A stretch of 13,629 nt of DNA from Sulfurospirillaceae bacterium (GTDB taxonomy: Bacteria > Campylobacterota > Campylobacteria > Campylobacterales > Sulfurospirillaceae), in assembly GCA_028705785.1 (NCBI GenBank), contig JAQWCT010000041.1, positions 1 to 13,629 on the forward strand. Reading direction: 5' to 3'. A program made the translations under genes and the position numbers. This document shows, piece by piece, positions 1-7,762 of this stretch; position 1 is the first letter of the stretch; each line of letters starts with the position of its first letter. Below the pieces are notes generated by a model, which was not told the origin of the DNA, did no database searches, and saw only the letters and a program-made list of their open reading frames with translations.

Positions 1-1
1 C

Positions 2-1015
2 GTCAATCCAAAAGAAGTTGCTGATGCTTATGGACTGGAGAATTTTAGATATTTTCTCCTTCGTGAAGTACCGTTTGGTCAAGATGGCGACTTTAGCCAA
101 AAAGCCTTGATGGATCGTATCAATTCTGATTTGGGAAATGAACTAGGTAACCTTTTAAACCGAATAATTGGCATGAGTGGCAAATATAGCAATGGTATCG
201 TTGACTCCAAAGATGTTTTAAAGTTTTACCCAAATGAGCTTAAAAGTGTTGAAGATATTTTAAGTACAGTAGAAAACAACCTTTTAGAACTTCAAACCAA
301 TCGTTATCTTGAAGAACTCTGGAAAGCCCTTACAGTGGCAAATCAATCTATCACCCTACACGAACCATGGGTGAAGATGAAAGAGGGAAAAGAGGATGAA
401 GCTTTCGCCCTTGTTGCGTTGGTATCTAATATCTTAGCACGCGTCAGTGTCCTTTTACACCCAATCATGCCAAAAACCACAACGACTATCGCTCATGCGA
501 TGGGCTTCGCGATTGATACGGCTCATTATGAAAAACTTATTTCTCAAAAAGCAATGTTAGAAACTTTTACCATTGAAAAAGTCCCTCCACTTTTCCCACG
601 CATCGAAGAAGAGTTAATGGCGCAACCCGAAGCTCCTGCCCCAATCCCTGTTGTTGTGAAAAGTAAAAAAGAGAGCAAAAAAGAAGAATCCATCATCACT
701 ATCGACCAATTTTTTGAAACAGCTCTCAAAGTAGGTACCGTCCTTGAAGCAGAAATTCTTGAAGGAAGTGATAGGCTTTTAAAACTGCAAGTCGATATTG
801 GGGAAGCAACGCCTAGACAAATTGTAGCGGGCATTAGAGAGTATTATACGCCAGCAGAGCTCATCGGGACACAAGTGTGTGTCGTAGCCAATCTCAAACC
901 TGCGACCATCAAAGGGCTATTAAGTCAAGGCATGTTACTGGCCGCAAAAGATAAAGAGGGCTTGTGCCTTGTGCGTCCTGAAAAAACACGCAAAAGTGGC
1001 GCTTCTATTGGATGA
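2..1015 (+). CDS. metG: Methionine--tRNA ligase, C-terminal part (5' end outside window)
   Basis: Charges tRNA-Met with methionine in the cytoplasm. The frame is open from base 2, giving 337 visible residues; the start, HIGH motif and KMSKS loop lie upstream of the window. The first visible residues read YGLENFRYFLLREVPFGQDG, the conserved MetG stretch just after KMSKS. An alpha-helical anticodon-binding domain follows (about 40-200 of the visible part, with the typical EPW near the middle). Then come a Lys/Glu-rich linker and a C-terminal Trbp111-type tRNA-binding OB domain (about the last 110 residues: FETALKVGTVLEAEI ... GLLSQGMLLAA), which in this family promotes dimerisation and tRNA binding. 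The internal ATG at 107 is not the real start, because conserved MetG sequence continues upstream of it. The stop overlaps the next gene's start as ATGA, so the two are probably translationally coupled. Confidence 0.97.
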   Translation, partial: VNPKEVADAYGLENFRYFLLREVPFGQDGDFSQKALMDRINSDLGNELGNLLNRIIGMSGKYSNGIVDSKDVLKFYPNELKSVEDILSTVENNLLELQTNRYLEELWKALTVANQSITLHEPWVKMKEGKEDEAFALVALVSNILARVSVLLHPIMPKTTTTIAHAMGFAIDTAHYEKLISQKAMLETFTIEKVPPLFPRIEEELMAQPEAPAPIPVVVKSKKESKKEESIITIDQFFETALKVGTVLEAEILEGSDRLLKLQVDIGEATPRQIVAGIREYYTPAELIGTQVCVVANLKPATIKGLLSQGMLLAAKDKEGLCLVRPEKTRKSGASIG

Positions 1016-2010
1016 AAATTGATAATTTAGTGAGAATCGTGGATGGTGTTTTACAAACAACACCCTCGATCGATGCTTTTGAAGAGATGTTATTTGATAG
1101 TGCTAAAGTCTCTCGTGGTGACCTTTTTATCGATACAGATGGCTCACTTGAAGCCATTGAAGAAGCTATCGCAAAAGGGGCATATGCCATCCTCACATCT
1201 TTGGATTTTCAAGGCAATGATGATGAAATAGCATGGATTACAGCGGATGACATCTCTCTTTGCATCATCAAAATTTTGCGTTTTCTCACGACACAAAAAT
1301 CCCTCTCTATCGTTTTAGCAACTCCCTTACAAGCGGGCTTTTTAAACGCTATCCAAAGTGAAAAAAGTATCAAAGTACTAGATACTTCACTGAGTAATAT
1401 CGCCAAAGAGCTTTTTAAAGCAAGGGGAAATGAAGCCTTTTGTCTTATGGATGAAACCATCATTGCTTCCATTTATCCTACATTTGAGCGCATCGAAAAA
1501 GCTTTACATGTAAAGATAAAACCTAAAGGACTTTTCATCTCATCTTTTTTTGATGAAGAGCGATACTTCCACGAACTTCGACTTCCTGCCCTTTTTGTTA
1601 ATGACTTAGTAGGTGTGTTGCGTTTTTGCGAAGCCAAGAATATTGTTTATTCTTTAGAATCACCTCTTTACTTAGAACACTTCTATCCCCAATTTATCAC
1701 CAACAATATCCGTAAAAAAGAGTTCGGAATGGGTGAGAAAGTCTTGATTTTTGAAGATGATGAAACACTTTTAAAGGATGAATTAGCCTATCTAGAAGAC
1801 CAAATCAGAAGTGAGCAACTTTTACTCTGCCTACCTCAAAGTAAGTCTATTGAAACTTCTTTTAAAGGAGAAATCTTTTATTTTAATGAAGTTGATGAAT
1901 GTGAAGCTTTGAAAGATAAAAACTTTAAATTTGCATTGATTTTTGCTAAAAAAGAGTCTTTTGAAGCTTTTTTAACCAGAGATTTTTCGACCCAACCTAC
2001 CCTTTTTTAA
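1012..2010 (+). CDS. MurF-N-like conserved protein lacking a Mur-ligase P-loop, function unknown
   Basis: A 332-residue protein I cannot name. Residues 29-39 (DSAKVSRGDLF) followed by an EEAIAKGAYAIL helix/strand (about 51-61) resemble the UDP-substrate-binding N-terminal domain of MurE/MurF, where the family reads DSRxVxxGDLF ... AxxxGAxxxL. Where true Mur ligases carry the ATP loop TGSxGKTT, this protein has ATPLQAGF (103-110), with no GKT and no invariant lysine. At 332 residues it is also about 100 short of MurF, and I see no C-terminal ligase signature. It is probably a non-catalytic Mur-ligase relative, or a protein that keeps only the fold. There is no signal peptide or membrane segment. 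The ATG overlaps the metG stop (ATGA), and ybeY starts 10 nt downstream, so the three genes probably share a transcript. The gene is intact and the domain assignment is inference from motifs. Confidence 0.8.
   Translation: MKIDNLVRIVDGVLQTTPSIDAFEEMLFDSAKVSRGDLFIDTDGSLEAIEEAIAKGAYAILTSLDFQGNDDEIAWITADDISLCIIKILRFLTTQKSLSIVLATPLQAGFLNAIQSEKSIKVLDTSLSNIAKELFKARGNEAFCLMDETIIASIYPTFERIEKALHVKIKPKGLFISSFFDEERYFHELRLPALFVNDLVGVLRFCEAKNIVYSLESPLYLEHFYPQFITNNIRKKEFGMGEKVLIFEDDETLLKDELAYLEDQIRSEQLLLCLPQSKSIETSFKGEIFYFNEVDECEALKDKNFKFALIFAKKESFEAFLTRDFSTQPTLF
1504..1513. repeat. Palindrome TTACATGTAA, copy 1
   Basis: Perfect 10-bp palindrome inside the MurF-N-like gene, flanked as TTTACATGTAAA (12-bp palindrome). 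Read in frame as TTA CAT GTA (Leu-His-Val). Confidence 0.75.
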
Positions 2011-2020
2011 AGGAAAACAC

Positions 2021-2437
2021 ATGCTACTAATTGACAATGAGTCCAATATATCCTTACATGTAAGCCTATTGGAGCAAATTTGCAATGCGCATACGCACAA
2101 AGAAGTCGAGTTGCTTATCGTTGATGCACAAAGTATTCAAGAACTCAACCGTGAACACCGAGGCAAAGATACACCCACCGATGTTTTAAGTTTTCCCATT
2201 GATGACTTTCCTCATTCTCCCCTTGGCTCTATTGTCATCAACCATGAGTTGGCGCATGAAAAAGCCAAAGAGTTAGGGCATGAAATAGAAGAAGAAATCG
2301 CTTTATTGTTCATTCACGGATTATTGCATCTCTTAGGATTTGACCATGAGGTTGATAGTGGGGAGATGAGAGACAAAGAAGAAGCCTTGATAAACCAGTA
2401 TAAATTACCACAAAGCCTTATCGTTCGAACTATTTAA
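2021..2437 (+). CDS. ybeY: Endoribonuclease YbeY (rRNA maturation metalloprotein)
   Basis: A zinc-dependent single-strand endoribonuclease needed for 16S rRNA 3'-end maturation and ribosome quality control. The 138 residues are the usual size for the family. The signature HGLLHLLGFDH (99-109) supplies the three zinc ligands H99, H103 and H109. The preceding conserved parts are also present: LNREHRGKDTPTDVLSFP (42-59) and the LGSIVI strand (68-73). An AAAGGA ribosome site lies just upstream of the ATG. The gene ends convergently with mrdA: the two stop codons cross, with an 8-nt overlap and no room for a terminator between them. Pairing with a MurF-like gene and metG, rather than with phoH or lnt, is a local arrangement. 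Confidence 0.96.
   Translation: MLLIDNESNISLHVSLLEQICNAHTHKEVELLIVDAQSIQELNREHRGKDTPTDVLSFPIDDFPHSPLGSIVINHELAHEKAKELGHEIEEEIALLFIHGLLHLLGFDHEVDSGEMRDKEEALINQYKLPQSLIVRTI
2054..2063. repeat. Palindrome TTACATGTAA, copy 2
   Basis: Perfect 10-bp palindrome near the start of ybeY, extended to the 12-bp palindrome CTTACATGTAAG. In frame it again encodes Leu-His-Val. Confidence 0.75.
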
Positions 2438-4223
2438 TATAACCCATTTCGAAAAGTTTATCAAAAACTTTAGAAACGATAGGCCCACCCTCACTACCAC
2501 CATGCCCGCCGTGTTCAACTAAAACACTGACTGCGTATTGGGGATTTTCGTAAGGGCCATAAGCTGCTAGCCATGCATGAGAACGCTCGTAATACGCCAT
2601 ATCTTCTTCTCTGGCTCTTTTTTTATCGGTTTGTGAGAGTCCTACCACTTGTGCCGTTCCTGTTTTTCCAGCTAGTTTAATAGGAGATTGCATTTTGATG
2701 TGCGAAAATCCTGTTCCACCAGGCTGATTAAGCACTTGATACATTCCCTCTCTTGTTACCTTTAAAAAGCGTTTTTGTTCAGGCGTTACGATATCGGTTT
2801 CGATAGGATACTCCATAGGAACATCATTGATTTTTTGAATAAAATGGGGAGTTACACCATTGCCTGTTGCCAAAAAAGCCATATATTTTGATATTTGAAT
2901 AGGTGTTACCAAAAAATAACCCTGCCCAATAGAGCTAATAAGCGTTTCACCTTGTGACCAACCTTTTCGATATCGCTCTTTTTTCCACTCACGACTCGGG
3001 ACTATCCCTATAAACTCTCTGGGTAAATCAATGCCCGTTTTTTGACCCAACCCAATTTTCAGTAAAAAAGGTGCGATGTTATCAATGCCTACCTTCAAGC
3101 TTGTTTTGTAAAAATAGTCATCACAACTCTCTTTAATGGCACGAGCATAGTCAATCATACCGTGACCTTCTTTTTTCCAGTCACGAAACAATCTTCCGCC
3201 AAGCTCCATTGTTCCTGTACTTTCTATCAGTGTTGAGGGAGAGATAATACCTGTGTTAAGAATAGCAAGCCCTACGCCCATTTTGATGATAGAACCAGGA
3301 GGATAGAGACCATTGACTAGCTTATTGGTAAAAGGATGGTTAAGGTCGCTTGCAAGTTTACTCCACTCTTCTTGACTAATGCCTGTAACAAATTTATTGA
3401 GGTCATACTCTGGAAAACTTGCTGCGGCTAAAATTTCTCCTGTTTTTACATTCATAACGACAACCGCGCCACTATCGTCGCCAAAAATGGTTGAGATATA
3501 GCGTTGTAATTCTAAGTCTAAACTGAGTATCACATCGTTACTCGTCGGTAATTGTTTACTCAGTTGCTCCACTTCTTGGTTAAATGCGGTTACTTTTGTC
3601 TTTTTTTCACCTTTTGTTCCTTGAAGTACAGCATTGTAATATTTTTCAATACCCGTTTTGCCCGAAAAACCCACCAATTTTGCAAGACTATCTTCTGCAA
3701 TATCTTGCGCATTTGACTTTCCAACATAACCAATAATATGAGAGGCAAGACTACCATGAGGATAATATCGTTTTGATGCTATTTGAATTTTGAGGTTTTC
3801 TCTTTGAGATATTTTTGCAAAACTGGCAACAAGTTTATCGTAAGAGATAAAACTGACCACTTCAACAAAATCATGGTTATAAGGAGAGTCCAACTTGAGA
3901 TACTCTTTTGTCATTTCCTTAACCGTTATATCAGGTAATACTGAGGCTAAATACTCAATCTCTTGTTCCATAATATGTCTATTGTTTTTAAGGCTTAATT
4001 GGGGTTTGAGCCTAATCGAAAAACCCAACTTATTGACAGAGAGAGGATTGTGATTTCTATCTAAAATCAATCCCCTAAGAGGCGCTAGTTCCTCCACTTT
4101 AACCACATTTTGTTTGGCTATTTCTTCATAATAAGCATTAGATTTGATACTAATATAATACACTCTTACCAAAATAGCTATCCATACAGCAAAGAAAATA
4201 CCCAGAACTATTCTAATTCTCAC
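2430..4223 (-). CDS. mrdA: Penicillin-binding protein 2, elongation-specific DD-transpeptidase
   Basis: A class B PBP that cross-links peptidoglycan in the lateral wall together with RodA and the Mre system, anchored in the inner membrane and acting in the periplasm. The 597 residues comprise one N-terminal membrane anchor (about 5-24), a PBP dimerisation domain (about 45-215, including LAPLRGLILDRN) and the transpeptidase domain. Active-site motifs are complete: SIIK with nucleophile S311, SCD (366-368, the SxD form usual for PBP2), and KTG (520-522) in AGKTGTAQV. The GTG start overlaps the upstream membrane gene's stop as GTGA. It is the last gene of the long minus-strand operon and converges on ybeY. 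PBP3/FtsI is less likely because of the SxD motif and the MreD-like neighbour. Confidence 0.95.
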   Translation of the reverse strand: MRIRIVLGIFFAVWIAILVRVYYISIKSNAYYEEIAKQNVVKVEELAPLRGLILDRNHNPLSVNKLGFSIRLKPQLSLKNNRHIMEQEIEYLASVLPDITVKEMTKEYLKLDSPYNHDFVEVVSFISYDKLVASFAKISQRENLKIQIASKRYYPHGSLASHIIGYVGKSNAQDIAEDSLAKLVGFSGKTGIEKYYNAVLQGTKGEKKTKVTAFNQEVEQLSKQLPTSNDVILSLDLELQRYISTIFGDDSGAVVVMNVKTGEILAAASFPEYDLNKFVTGISQEEWSKLASDLNHPFTNKLVNGLYPPGSIIKMGVGLAILNTGIISPSTLIESTGTMELGGRLFRDWKKEGHGMIDYARAIKESCDDYFYKTSLKVGIDNIAPFLLKIGLGQKTGIDLPREFIGIVPSREWKKERYRKGWSQGETLISSIGQGYFLVTPIQISKYMAFLATGNGVTPHFIQKINDVPMEYPIETDIVTPEQKRFLKVTREGMYQVLNQPGGTGFSHIKMQSPIKLAGKTGTAQVVGLSQTDKKRAREEDMAYYERSHAWLAAYGPYENPQYAVSVLVEHGGHGGSEGGPIVSKVFDKLFEMGYIK

Positions 4224-4660
4224 TTGGGTATCCTAAAAAGCATGAAAGCTAAAAATGCATCGATAGCGATGTAGTAGAAGTATTGATTTGAAAAGTATGG
4301 AAAAGGTTTATTAGCAAGATAGGCTAAAAAAACATTCAGCATATAATGTCCAATATAAGCAATAAACACATAGACAAATAAAATACAATTTTCGCATGTC
4401 GTCATATTTTTAATTTTATGGATAGCAAATTCATAAAATAATAAAAATAATATTACATAGGAAAAGAGATAAAAGCCTCTATTGCTATCGTAAAAGGTCA
4501 AATAGGCAAAAGCAAGTGAAATCGTAAGAAGTTTCGTTTCATCTTTAAAATAAAGTAAAATATAGCAAAACATTAAGCCCACGAAAGAGGGAATATAAGG
4601 ATATAAAGAAGACATAATCTGCCCCAATAAAATGAGAGCAGCAAAGGAAAAGAGTTTCAA
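4220..4660 (-). CDS. Small integral membrane protein, MreD-like
   Basis: A very hydrophobic protein with about five to six predicted membrane segments and short loops. It has the size and layout of MreD (about 160 residues, five or six helices) and sits directly before mrdA, the classic mreD-mrdA order. MreD is poorly conserved, so the assignment rests on topology and position. I chose the TTG at 4658-4660 as start (146 residues, MKLFSFAALILLGQIM). It forms a TTGA overlap with the upstream stop, matching the ATGA/GTGA junctions throughout this operon, and it begins right before the first membrane helix. In-frame ATGs at 4688, 4706 and 4724 would add 10-22 polar residues and a longer overlap with the upstream gene, without a convincing ribosome site. 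It probably assists PBP2/RodA in wall elongation, by inference from neighbourhood. Confidence 0.75.
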   Translation of the reverse strand: MKLFSFAALILLGQIMSSLYPYIPSFVGLMFCYILLYFKDETKLLTISLAFAYLTFYDSNRGFYLFSYVILFLLFYEFAIHKIKNMTTCENCILFVYVFIAYIGHYMLNVFLAYLANKPFPYFSNQYFYYIAIDAFLAFMLFRIPK

Positions 4661-5115
4661 ATATGTTTGATGAGCGCTATTTCGTCGCATATTGGAAAAT
4701 GTTTGCATTTGATACAATCCGCCCATATTTTATGAGAAGGCAAAGACTCTTTAGGAATTTCACTAAAACCTACTGACACAAAAAAAGCTTTTTTATAAGT
4801 CAATGTAAAAACCTTTTTAACACCCAACTGGACACCTTCTTCTAAGAGTGTAGAAACGATACCCTTGCCAACACCTTTGCTCCTAAAATCTTCTTTAACA
4901 ACAAGGCTTCGTATCTCAGCTAGGTCATCTGCATGAAAATGAAGTGCGCCAAAACCGACAATTTGCTCTTCATTCTTTGCTAAAATATAGGAGCGAATAT
5001 TCGTAGCAATCTCATCAGAACTTCGAAATAAGATGATGCCTTTTTCAACTTCTGGTTTAACTAAATCTTGCATATGAACAATGTCACTGAGTTTTGCTTT
5101 GGTATAAACGATCAT
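4657..5115 (-). CDS. GNAT acetyltransferase, probable short-type N-acetylglutamate synthase (ArgA-like)
   Basis: A single-domain GNAT acetyltransferase of 152 residues. The acetyl-CoA pyrophosphate loop is RSKGVG (78-83), after the strand IRSLVVKEDF. The N-terminal KPEVEKGIILFRSSDEI region (20-36) and the C-terminal LPSHKIWADC ... CDEIAL block (125-148) are features I associate with short, GNAT-only N-acetylglutamate synthases. Those enzymes make N-acetylglutamate from glutamate, the first step of arginine synthesis, without the amino-acid-kinase domain of E. coli ArgA. Three cysteines (C134, C137, C143; CxxC-x5-C) cluster near the C-terminus and may bind a metal. The ATG overlaps the engB stop (ATGA). 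The family is certain; the arginine role is an inference from motif memory, and no other arg gene is nearby. Confidence 0.85.
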   Translation of the reverse strand: MIVYTKAKLSDIVHMQDLVKPEVEKGIILFRSSDEIATNIRSYILAKNEEQIVGFGALHFHADDLAEIRSLVVKEDFRSKGVGKGIVSTLLEEGVQLGVKKVFTLTYKKAFFVSVGFSEIPKESLPSHKIWADCIKCKHFPICDEIALIKHI

Positions 5116-5714
5116 GCCTCTTCTCCAAAAAGTCTTATGAAAATGGCTTCCAAGGCTTTGTCAATGCCTCTTTTACTGCTATTTGAAACCATCAATGCAC
5201 CTGGATAATTTTTTTTAATGACACTCATTTCACTCTGCCCTATTTTATCCGCTTTGGTGAAAATAATTAAAATCTGCTGGTCGGGTCTTACGATTTCGTG
5301 CAAATACTCATTGACCTCACTATCAAGTTCCAAAAAAGGATGCCTTGAATCAATAAGATGGACAAAAAGACGGATAGAGAGTCTTTTTTTGATGTACTCT
5401 GTCAAGTTTTTCTGCCAAGATGCTTTCATGCTTTTGGAAACTTTAGCATAGCCAAATCCAGGTAGGTCTACAAATTGACATCGAAAAAGAGCATCATCTT
5501 TAGCCAAAGCGACTTCAAAAAAATTGATGAGGCGTGTTTTACCTGGTGTTGAAGAGCTTTTGGCTAAGCCTTTTTTTTTAGTTAAAGCATTGATAATCGA
5601 GCTTTTACCGACATTACTTCTACCTATAAAAGCTACTTCGCTGAGCGTGTCAGGCGTTGTCTCTTCAAGATTTGACGCTGACTTGACAAAAAAGGCGTCT
5701 TTGAGGGTTATCAC
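5112..5714 (-). CDS. engB: Ribosome biogenesis GTPase EngB (YihA/YsxC)
   Basis: A small GTPase that helps assemble the large ribosomal subunit and septum-associated growth; usually essential. The 200 residues match the family length. The GTPase motifs run in order: G1 GRSNVGKSS (31-39), the EngB-specific switch STPGKTRLINFF (55-66), G3 DLPGFGYAKV (83-92), G4 TKAD (153-156) and a G5-like SNSSKRG near 177-183. The GTG start overlaps the lptA stop as GTGA, and the stop overlaps the next ATG as ATGA. The position after lptA inside an envelope operon is conserved in Campylobacter as I recall it. No anomaly is visible. Confidence 0.96.
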   Translation of the reverse strand: MITLKDAFFVKSASNLEETTPDTLSEVAFIGRSNVGKSSIINALTKKKGLAKSSSTPGKTRLINFFEVALAKDDALFRCQFVDLPGFGYAKVSKSMKASWQKNLTEYIKKRLSIRLFVHLIDSRHPFLELDSEVNEYLHEIVRPDQQILIIFTKADKIGQSEMSVIKKNYPGALMVSNSSKRGIDKALEAIFIRLFGEEA

Positions 5715-6178
5715 TTCTTTTGATCCTCAACCTTGAAAATAAATTTTACAGGAGCGCCACCTTTACCATCTACTTCATAATGCCCACTGAGTTGATTGAC
5801 TCGTATATACTCACCATAAACCTTTTTATCAGTTTCTATGTCGTGTAAAAACGCTTTCTTTTCCAAGACATAAAGACTCTTTGATGGCTCATAAGTCATC
5901 TTCTCAGCCTCAGCGTAATACTTCTTCTCTTTCATTAACATATTGGCTTTTGCATCACCTGTGGCAATATAGCGAATGGGTTGCTTCTTCTCATCAAACT
6001 CAATAGTCACTTTTTTTGCCGTTAATTTATCATTCTCTTTAAGCACTTTAACATTGCCATCAAAAACACTCATTTTTTTGGTTTCATCAGCAAAAAATTT
6101 ATCGGCAGTCACTTGCACTTCCGCTGCCCAAAGGACTGTAATCGCTGATAAACCCAGTATGACTTTTAAATATTTCAT
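5711..6178 (-). CDS. lptA: LptA/OstA-like periplasmic LPS transport protein
   Basis: The periplasmic bridge of the lipopolysaccharide transport machine, handing LPS from LptC at the inner membrane to LptD at the outer membrane. The 155 residues begin with a Sec signal peptide (MKYLKVILGLSAITVLWAA, cleavage after about residue 19). An OstA/LptA beta-jellyroll follows, seen as alternating short strands: VQVTADKFFADETKKMSVFD, NVKVLKENDKLTAKKVTIEF, and the ATGDAKANMLMKEKKYYAEA stretch. It is directly preceded by lptC and kdsC, as in E. coli, with an ATGA overlap to lptC. No ATP-binding lptB follows; engB takes that place, so LptB must be encoded elsewhere. Confidence 0.9.
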   Translation of the reverse strand: MKYLKVILGLSAITVLWAAEVQVTADKFFADETKKMSVFDGNVKVLKENDKLTAKKVTIEFDEKKQPIRYIATGDAKANMLMKEKKYYAEAEKMTYEPSKSLYVLEKKAFLHDIETDKKVYGEYIRVNQLSGHYEVDGKGGAPVKFIFKVEDQKK

Positions 6179-6705
6179 TTTTTTCCTACTTGTATCACTG
6201 AATGTATTGTTTGAGCGCTTATTGTGCCCTCTTTCATCTGATAAACAAATGAATTTCCCTCACTTCGACTTTTGGCTTGTGTAAAAACAAAAGGTTTATC
6301 GCTACTTAAAATCTTCTCTTTAAGATTGTATTGTATGGCGTCTCCCTCTAATCCTATACCATCATCTCGTTCATAGTGCGTATTTTGCATAAAATAAAGA
6401 ATTCCCTCTTGTAGTATTGCCTCGTCAGATAAAAGTCTACCATTGAGACCTTTGTCAGTTTTATGCTCTGCATTCACACCATAGAGCTTATCAAGCTGTG
6501 GATATCGTTCCACCTTAGTAGAAGTCACGATACTGGCAATATTTCCCTCTTTGATTTGATAATTTTTAGCATTAAAAAGTTCAATATCGGGAACAAGGTT
6601 GCCATTAATACCCAATTCATTGATGGTATAAGGTTCTTTAATGATAAGAAAAAGCATCATACCAAAAAAAAGTGCGGTGCAATAAGCGAGTAATTTTACA
6701 GCCAA
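6175..6705 (-). CDS. lptC: LptC-like inner-membrane LPS transport protein
   Basis: A bitopic membrane protein that takes LPS from the LptBFG transporter and passes it to LptA. The 176 residues have one N-terminal membrane anchor (about 4-23, LLAYCTALFFGMMLFLIIKE) followed by a periplasmic beta-rich domain of the LptC/YrbK type (ELFNAKNYQIKEGNI, LSDEAILQEGILYF). Sequence conservation in this family is low, so the call leans on topology, size and position between kdsC and lptA. The start is a TTG (6703-6705) overlapping the end of kdsC by 10 nt; no in-frame ATG or GTG exists before the membrane segment, so the non-standard start looks real. Confidence 0.87.
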   Translation of the reverse strand: MAVKLLAYCTALFFGMMLFLIIKEPYTINELGINGNLVPDIELFNAKNYQIKEGNIASIVTSTKVERYPQLDKLYGVNAEHKTDKGLNGRLLSDEAILQEGILYFMQNTHYERDDGIGLEGDAIQYNLKEKILSSDKPFVFTQAKSRSEGNSFVYQMKEGTISAQTIHSVIQVGKK

Positions 6706-7193
6706 AGTTTCAAAAACTCCTCGCTTAGATTTTCCCGCTTAACCACTTCATCTATCATCTGCCTTACAGCACCTTTACCGCCACCTAGAGAGAGTAAAAC
6801 ATCGACTTCATCTCTGACTAAAGGCAAGGCATCATTGGGAGCAAAAGAGAGTCCAACGGAGCGCAAAAGCGATAGATCATTAAGGTCATCTCCGATAGCT
6901 GCAACATTTTCAAAAGTAAGATTTTCTTGTTTTAAAATGAGTTCAAGTGTCTCTTTTTTATTTTTAACATCTTGAAAAAGGTAAGCAATGCCTAACTCTT
7001 TAGCACGGCGTTCGACCACACGAGAAGACCTACCTGTGATGATAGCACTTTTGCGACCTAGTTTATGCCAAGAAACGATACCAAAACCATCTTTGACATT
7101 AAAGATTTTAAACTCTTCCGCATCGCTATTTCCATAGGCGATACCGCCGTCTGTTAGGCAGCCATCCACATCAAATACCAGTAATTCAATCAC
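6696..7193 (-). CDS. kdsC: 3-deoxy-D-manno-octulosonate 8-phosphate phosphatase (KdsC)
   Basis: A HAD-superfamily phosphatase that removes phosphate from KDO-8-phosphate to release KDO, the first sugar of the LPS inner core, in the cytoplasm. The 165 residues fit the cap-less, tetrameric KdsC type. Motif I is DVDGCLTDG (8-16, nucleophile D8 and acid/base D10), motif II ITGRSS (52-57), motif III lysine near K80, and motif IV GDDLNDL (101-107). The GTG start overlaps the hisB stop (GTGA). Its placement directly before lptC and lptA supports the LPS role. A related sialic-acid-pathway phosphatase is possible on motif alone but has no support from the neighbours. Confidence 0.92.
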   Translation of the reverse strand: MIELLVFDVDGCLTDGGIAYGNSDAEEFKIFNVKDGFGIVSWHKLGRKSAIITGRSSRVVERRAKELGIAYLFQDVKNKKETLELILKQENLTFENVAAIGDDLNDLSLLRSVGLSFAPNDALPLVRDEVDVLLSLGGGKGAVRQMIDEVVKRENLSEEFLKLWL

Positions 7194-7762
7194 AATATAC
7201 CTTTGGTGCTAGGTATTCCCATACGACTATTTTTGGCTAAACTTCGTCTAAGTGCTACTGCAAATGCTTTAAAGGCTGCTTCAAGCAAATGATGTTTGTT
7301 CTTTCCTCTACGAGCGATAATATGAGCCGTAATACTTGCATTCATCACCATGGCTCTAAAAAATTCTTCAGAGAGTTCTACATCAAATTCGCCCACTTTG
7401 CCTTCCATCTCAATCTCATAGACCAAATAAGGACGATTACTCAAATCAAGCGCGCATTCAACAGCCGCTTCATCCATCACGACAACGGCGTTGCCATATC
7501 GTTCAACATCCACGATAGGATAAATGGCTTCTTTGAGGGCTTGACCTAAAACGATACCCACATCTTCGACACTATGGTGAAAATCAATATGCGTATCACC
7601 TTTACATGTAAGGGTTAAATCAATCAAAGAATGTTTGCAAAAAGCTTCAAGCATATGGTCAAAAAAACCAATCCCTGTTGAGATATCCGCTTTTCCACTG
7701 CCTTGTATTTCCAACTTGACCACGATATTGGTCTCTTTAGTCACTCTTTGTTTTTCTAACAT
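7190..7762 (-). CDS. hisB: Imidazoleglycerol-phosphate dehydratase
   Basis: Catalyses the sixth step of histidine synthesis, imidazole glycerol phosphate to imidazole acetol phosphate, with two manganese ions per active site. The 190 residues make a monofunctional HisB without the N-terminal phosphatase domain found in E. coli. Metal-binding motifs are intact in both half-repeats: FFDHML (33-38), DFHHSVEDVG (60-69, HHxxE) and KHHLLEAAF (156-164, HHxxE). The ATG at 7760-7762 has a GGAAAAAT leader and lies 26 nt inside the end of rlpA. No other his gene is visible, so this gene is detached from its pathway and carried in an envelope operon. The palindrome TTACATGTAA lies inside it at 7602-7611. 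Confidence 0.96.
   Translation of the reverse strand: MLEKQRVTKETNIVVKLEIQGSGKADISTGIGFFDHMLEAFCKHSLIDLTLTCKGDTHIDFHHSVEDVGIVLGQALKEAIYPIVDVERYGNAVVVMDEAAVECALDLSNRPYLVYEIEMEGKVGEFDVELSEEFFRAMVMNASITAHIIARRGKNKHHLLEAAFKAFAVALRRSLAKNSRMGIPSTKGIL
7602..7611. repeat. Palindrome TTACATGTAA, copy 3
   Basis: Perfect 10-bp palindrome inside hisB, at the LTCKGD residues, read in a different phase (ACA TGT) from the other coding copies. Confidence 0.75.

Noticed and set aside
4661..4726. Longer N-terminus for the MreD-like protein from ATG 4726, 4708 or 4690
   Set aside because: It adds polar residues with no clear ribosome site and a long overlap; the TTGA junction at 4657-4660 fits the operon pattern. 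Not fully excluded.
5218..5736. Plus-strand open frames opposite engB
   Set aside because: Shadows of the conserved GTPase frame with no ribosome site or recognisable domain.
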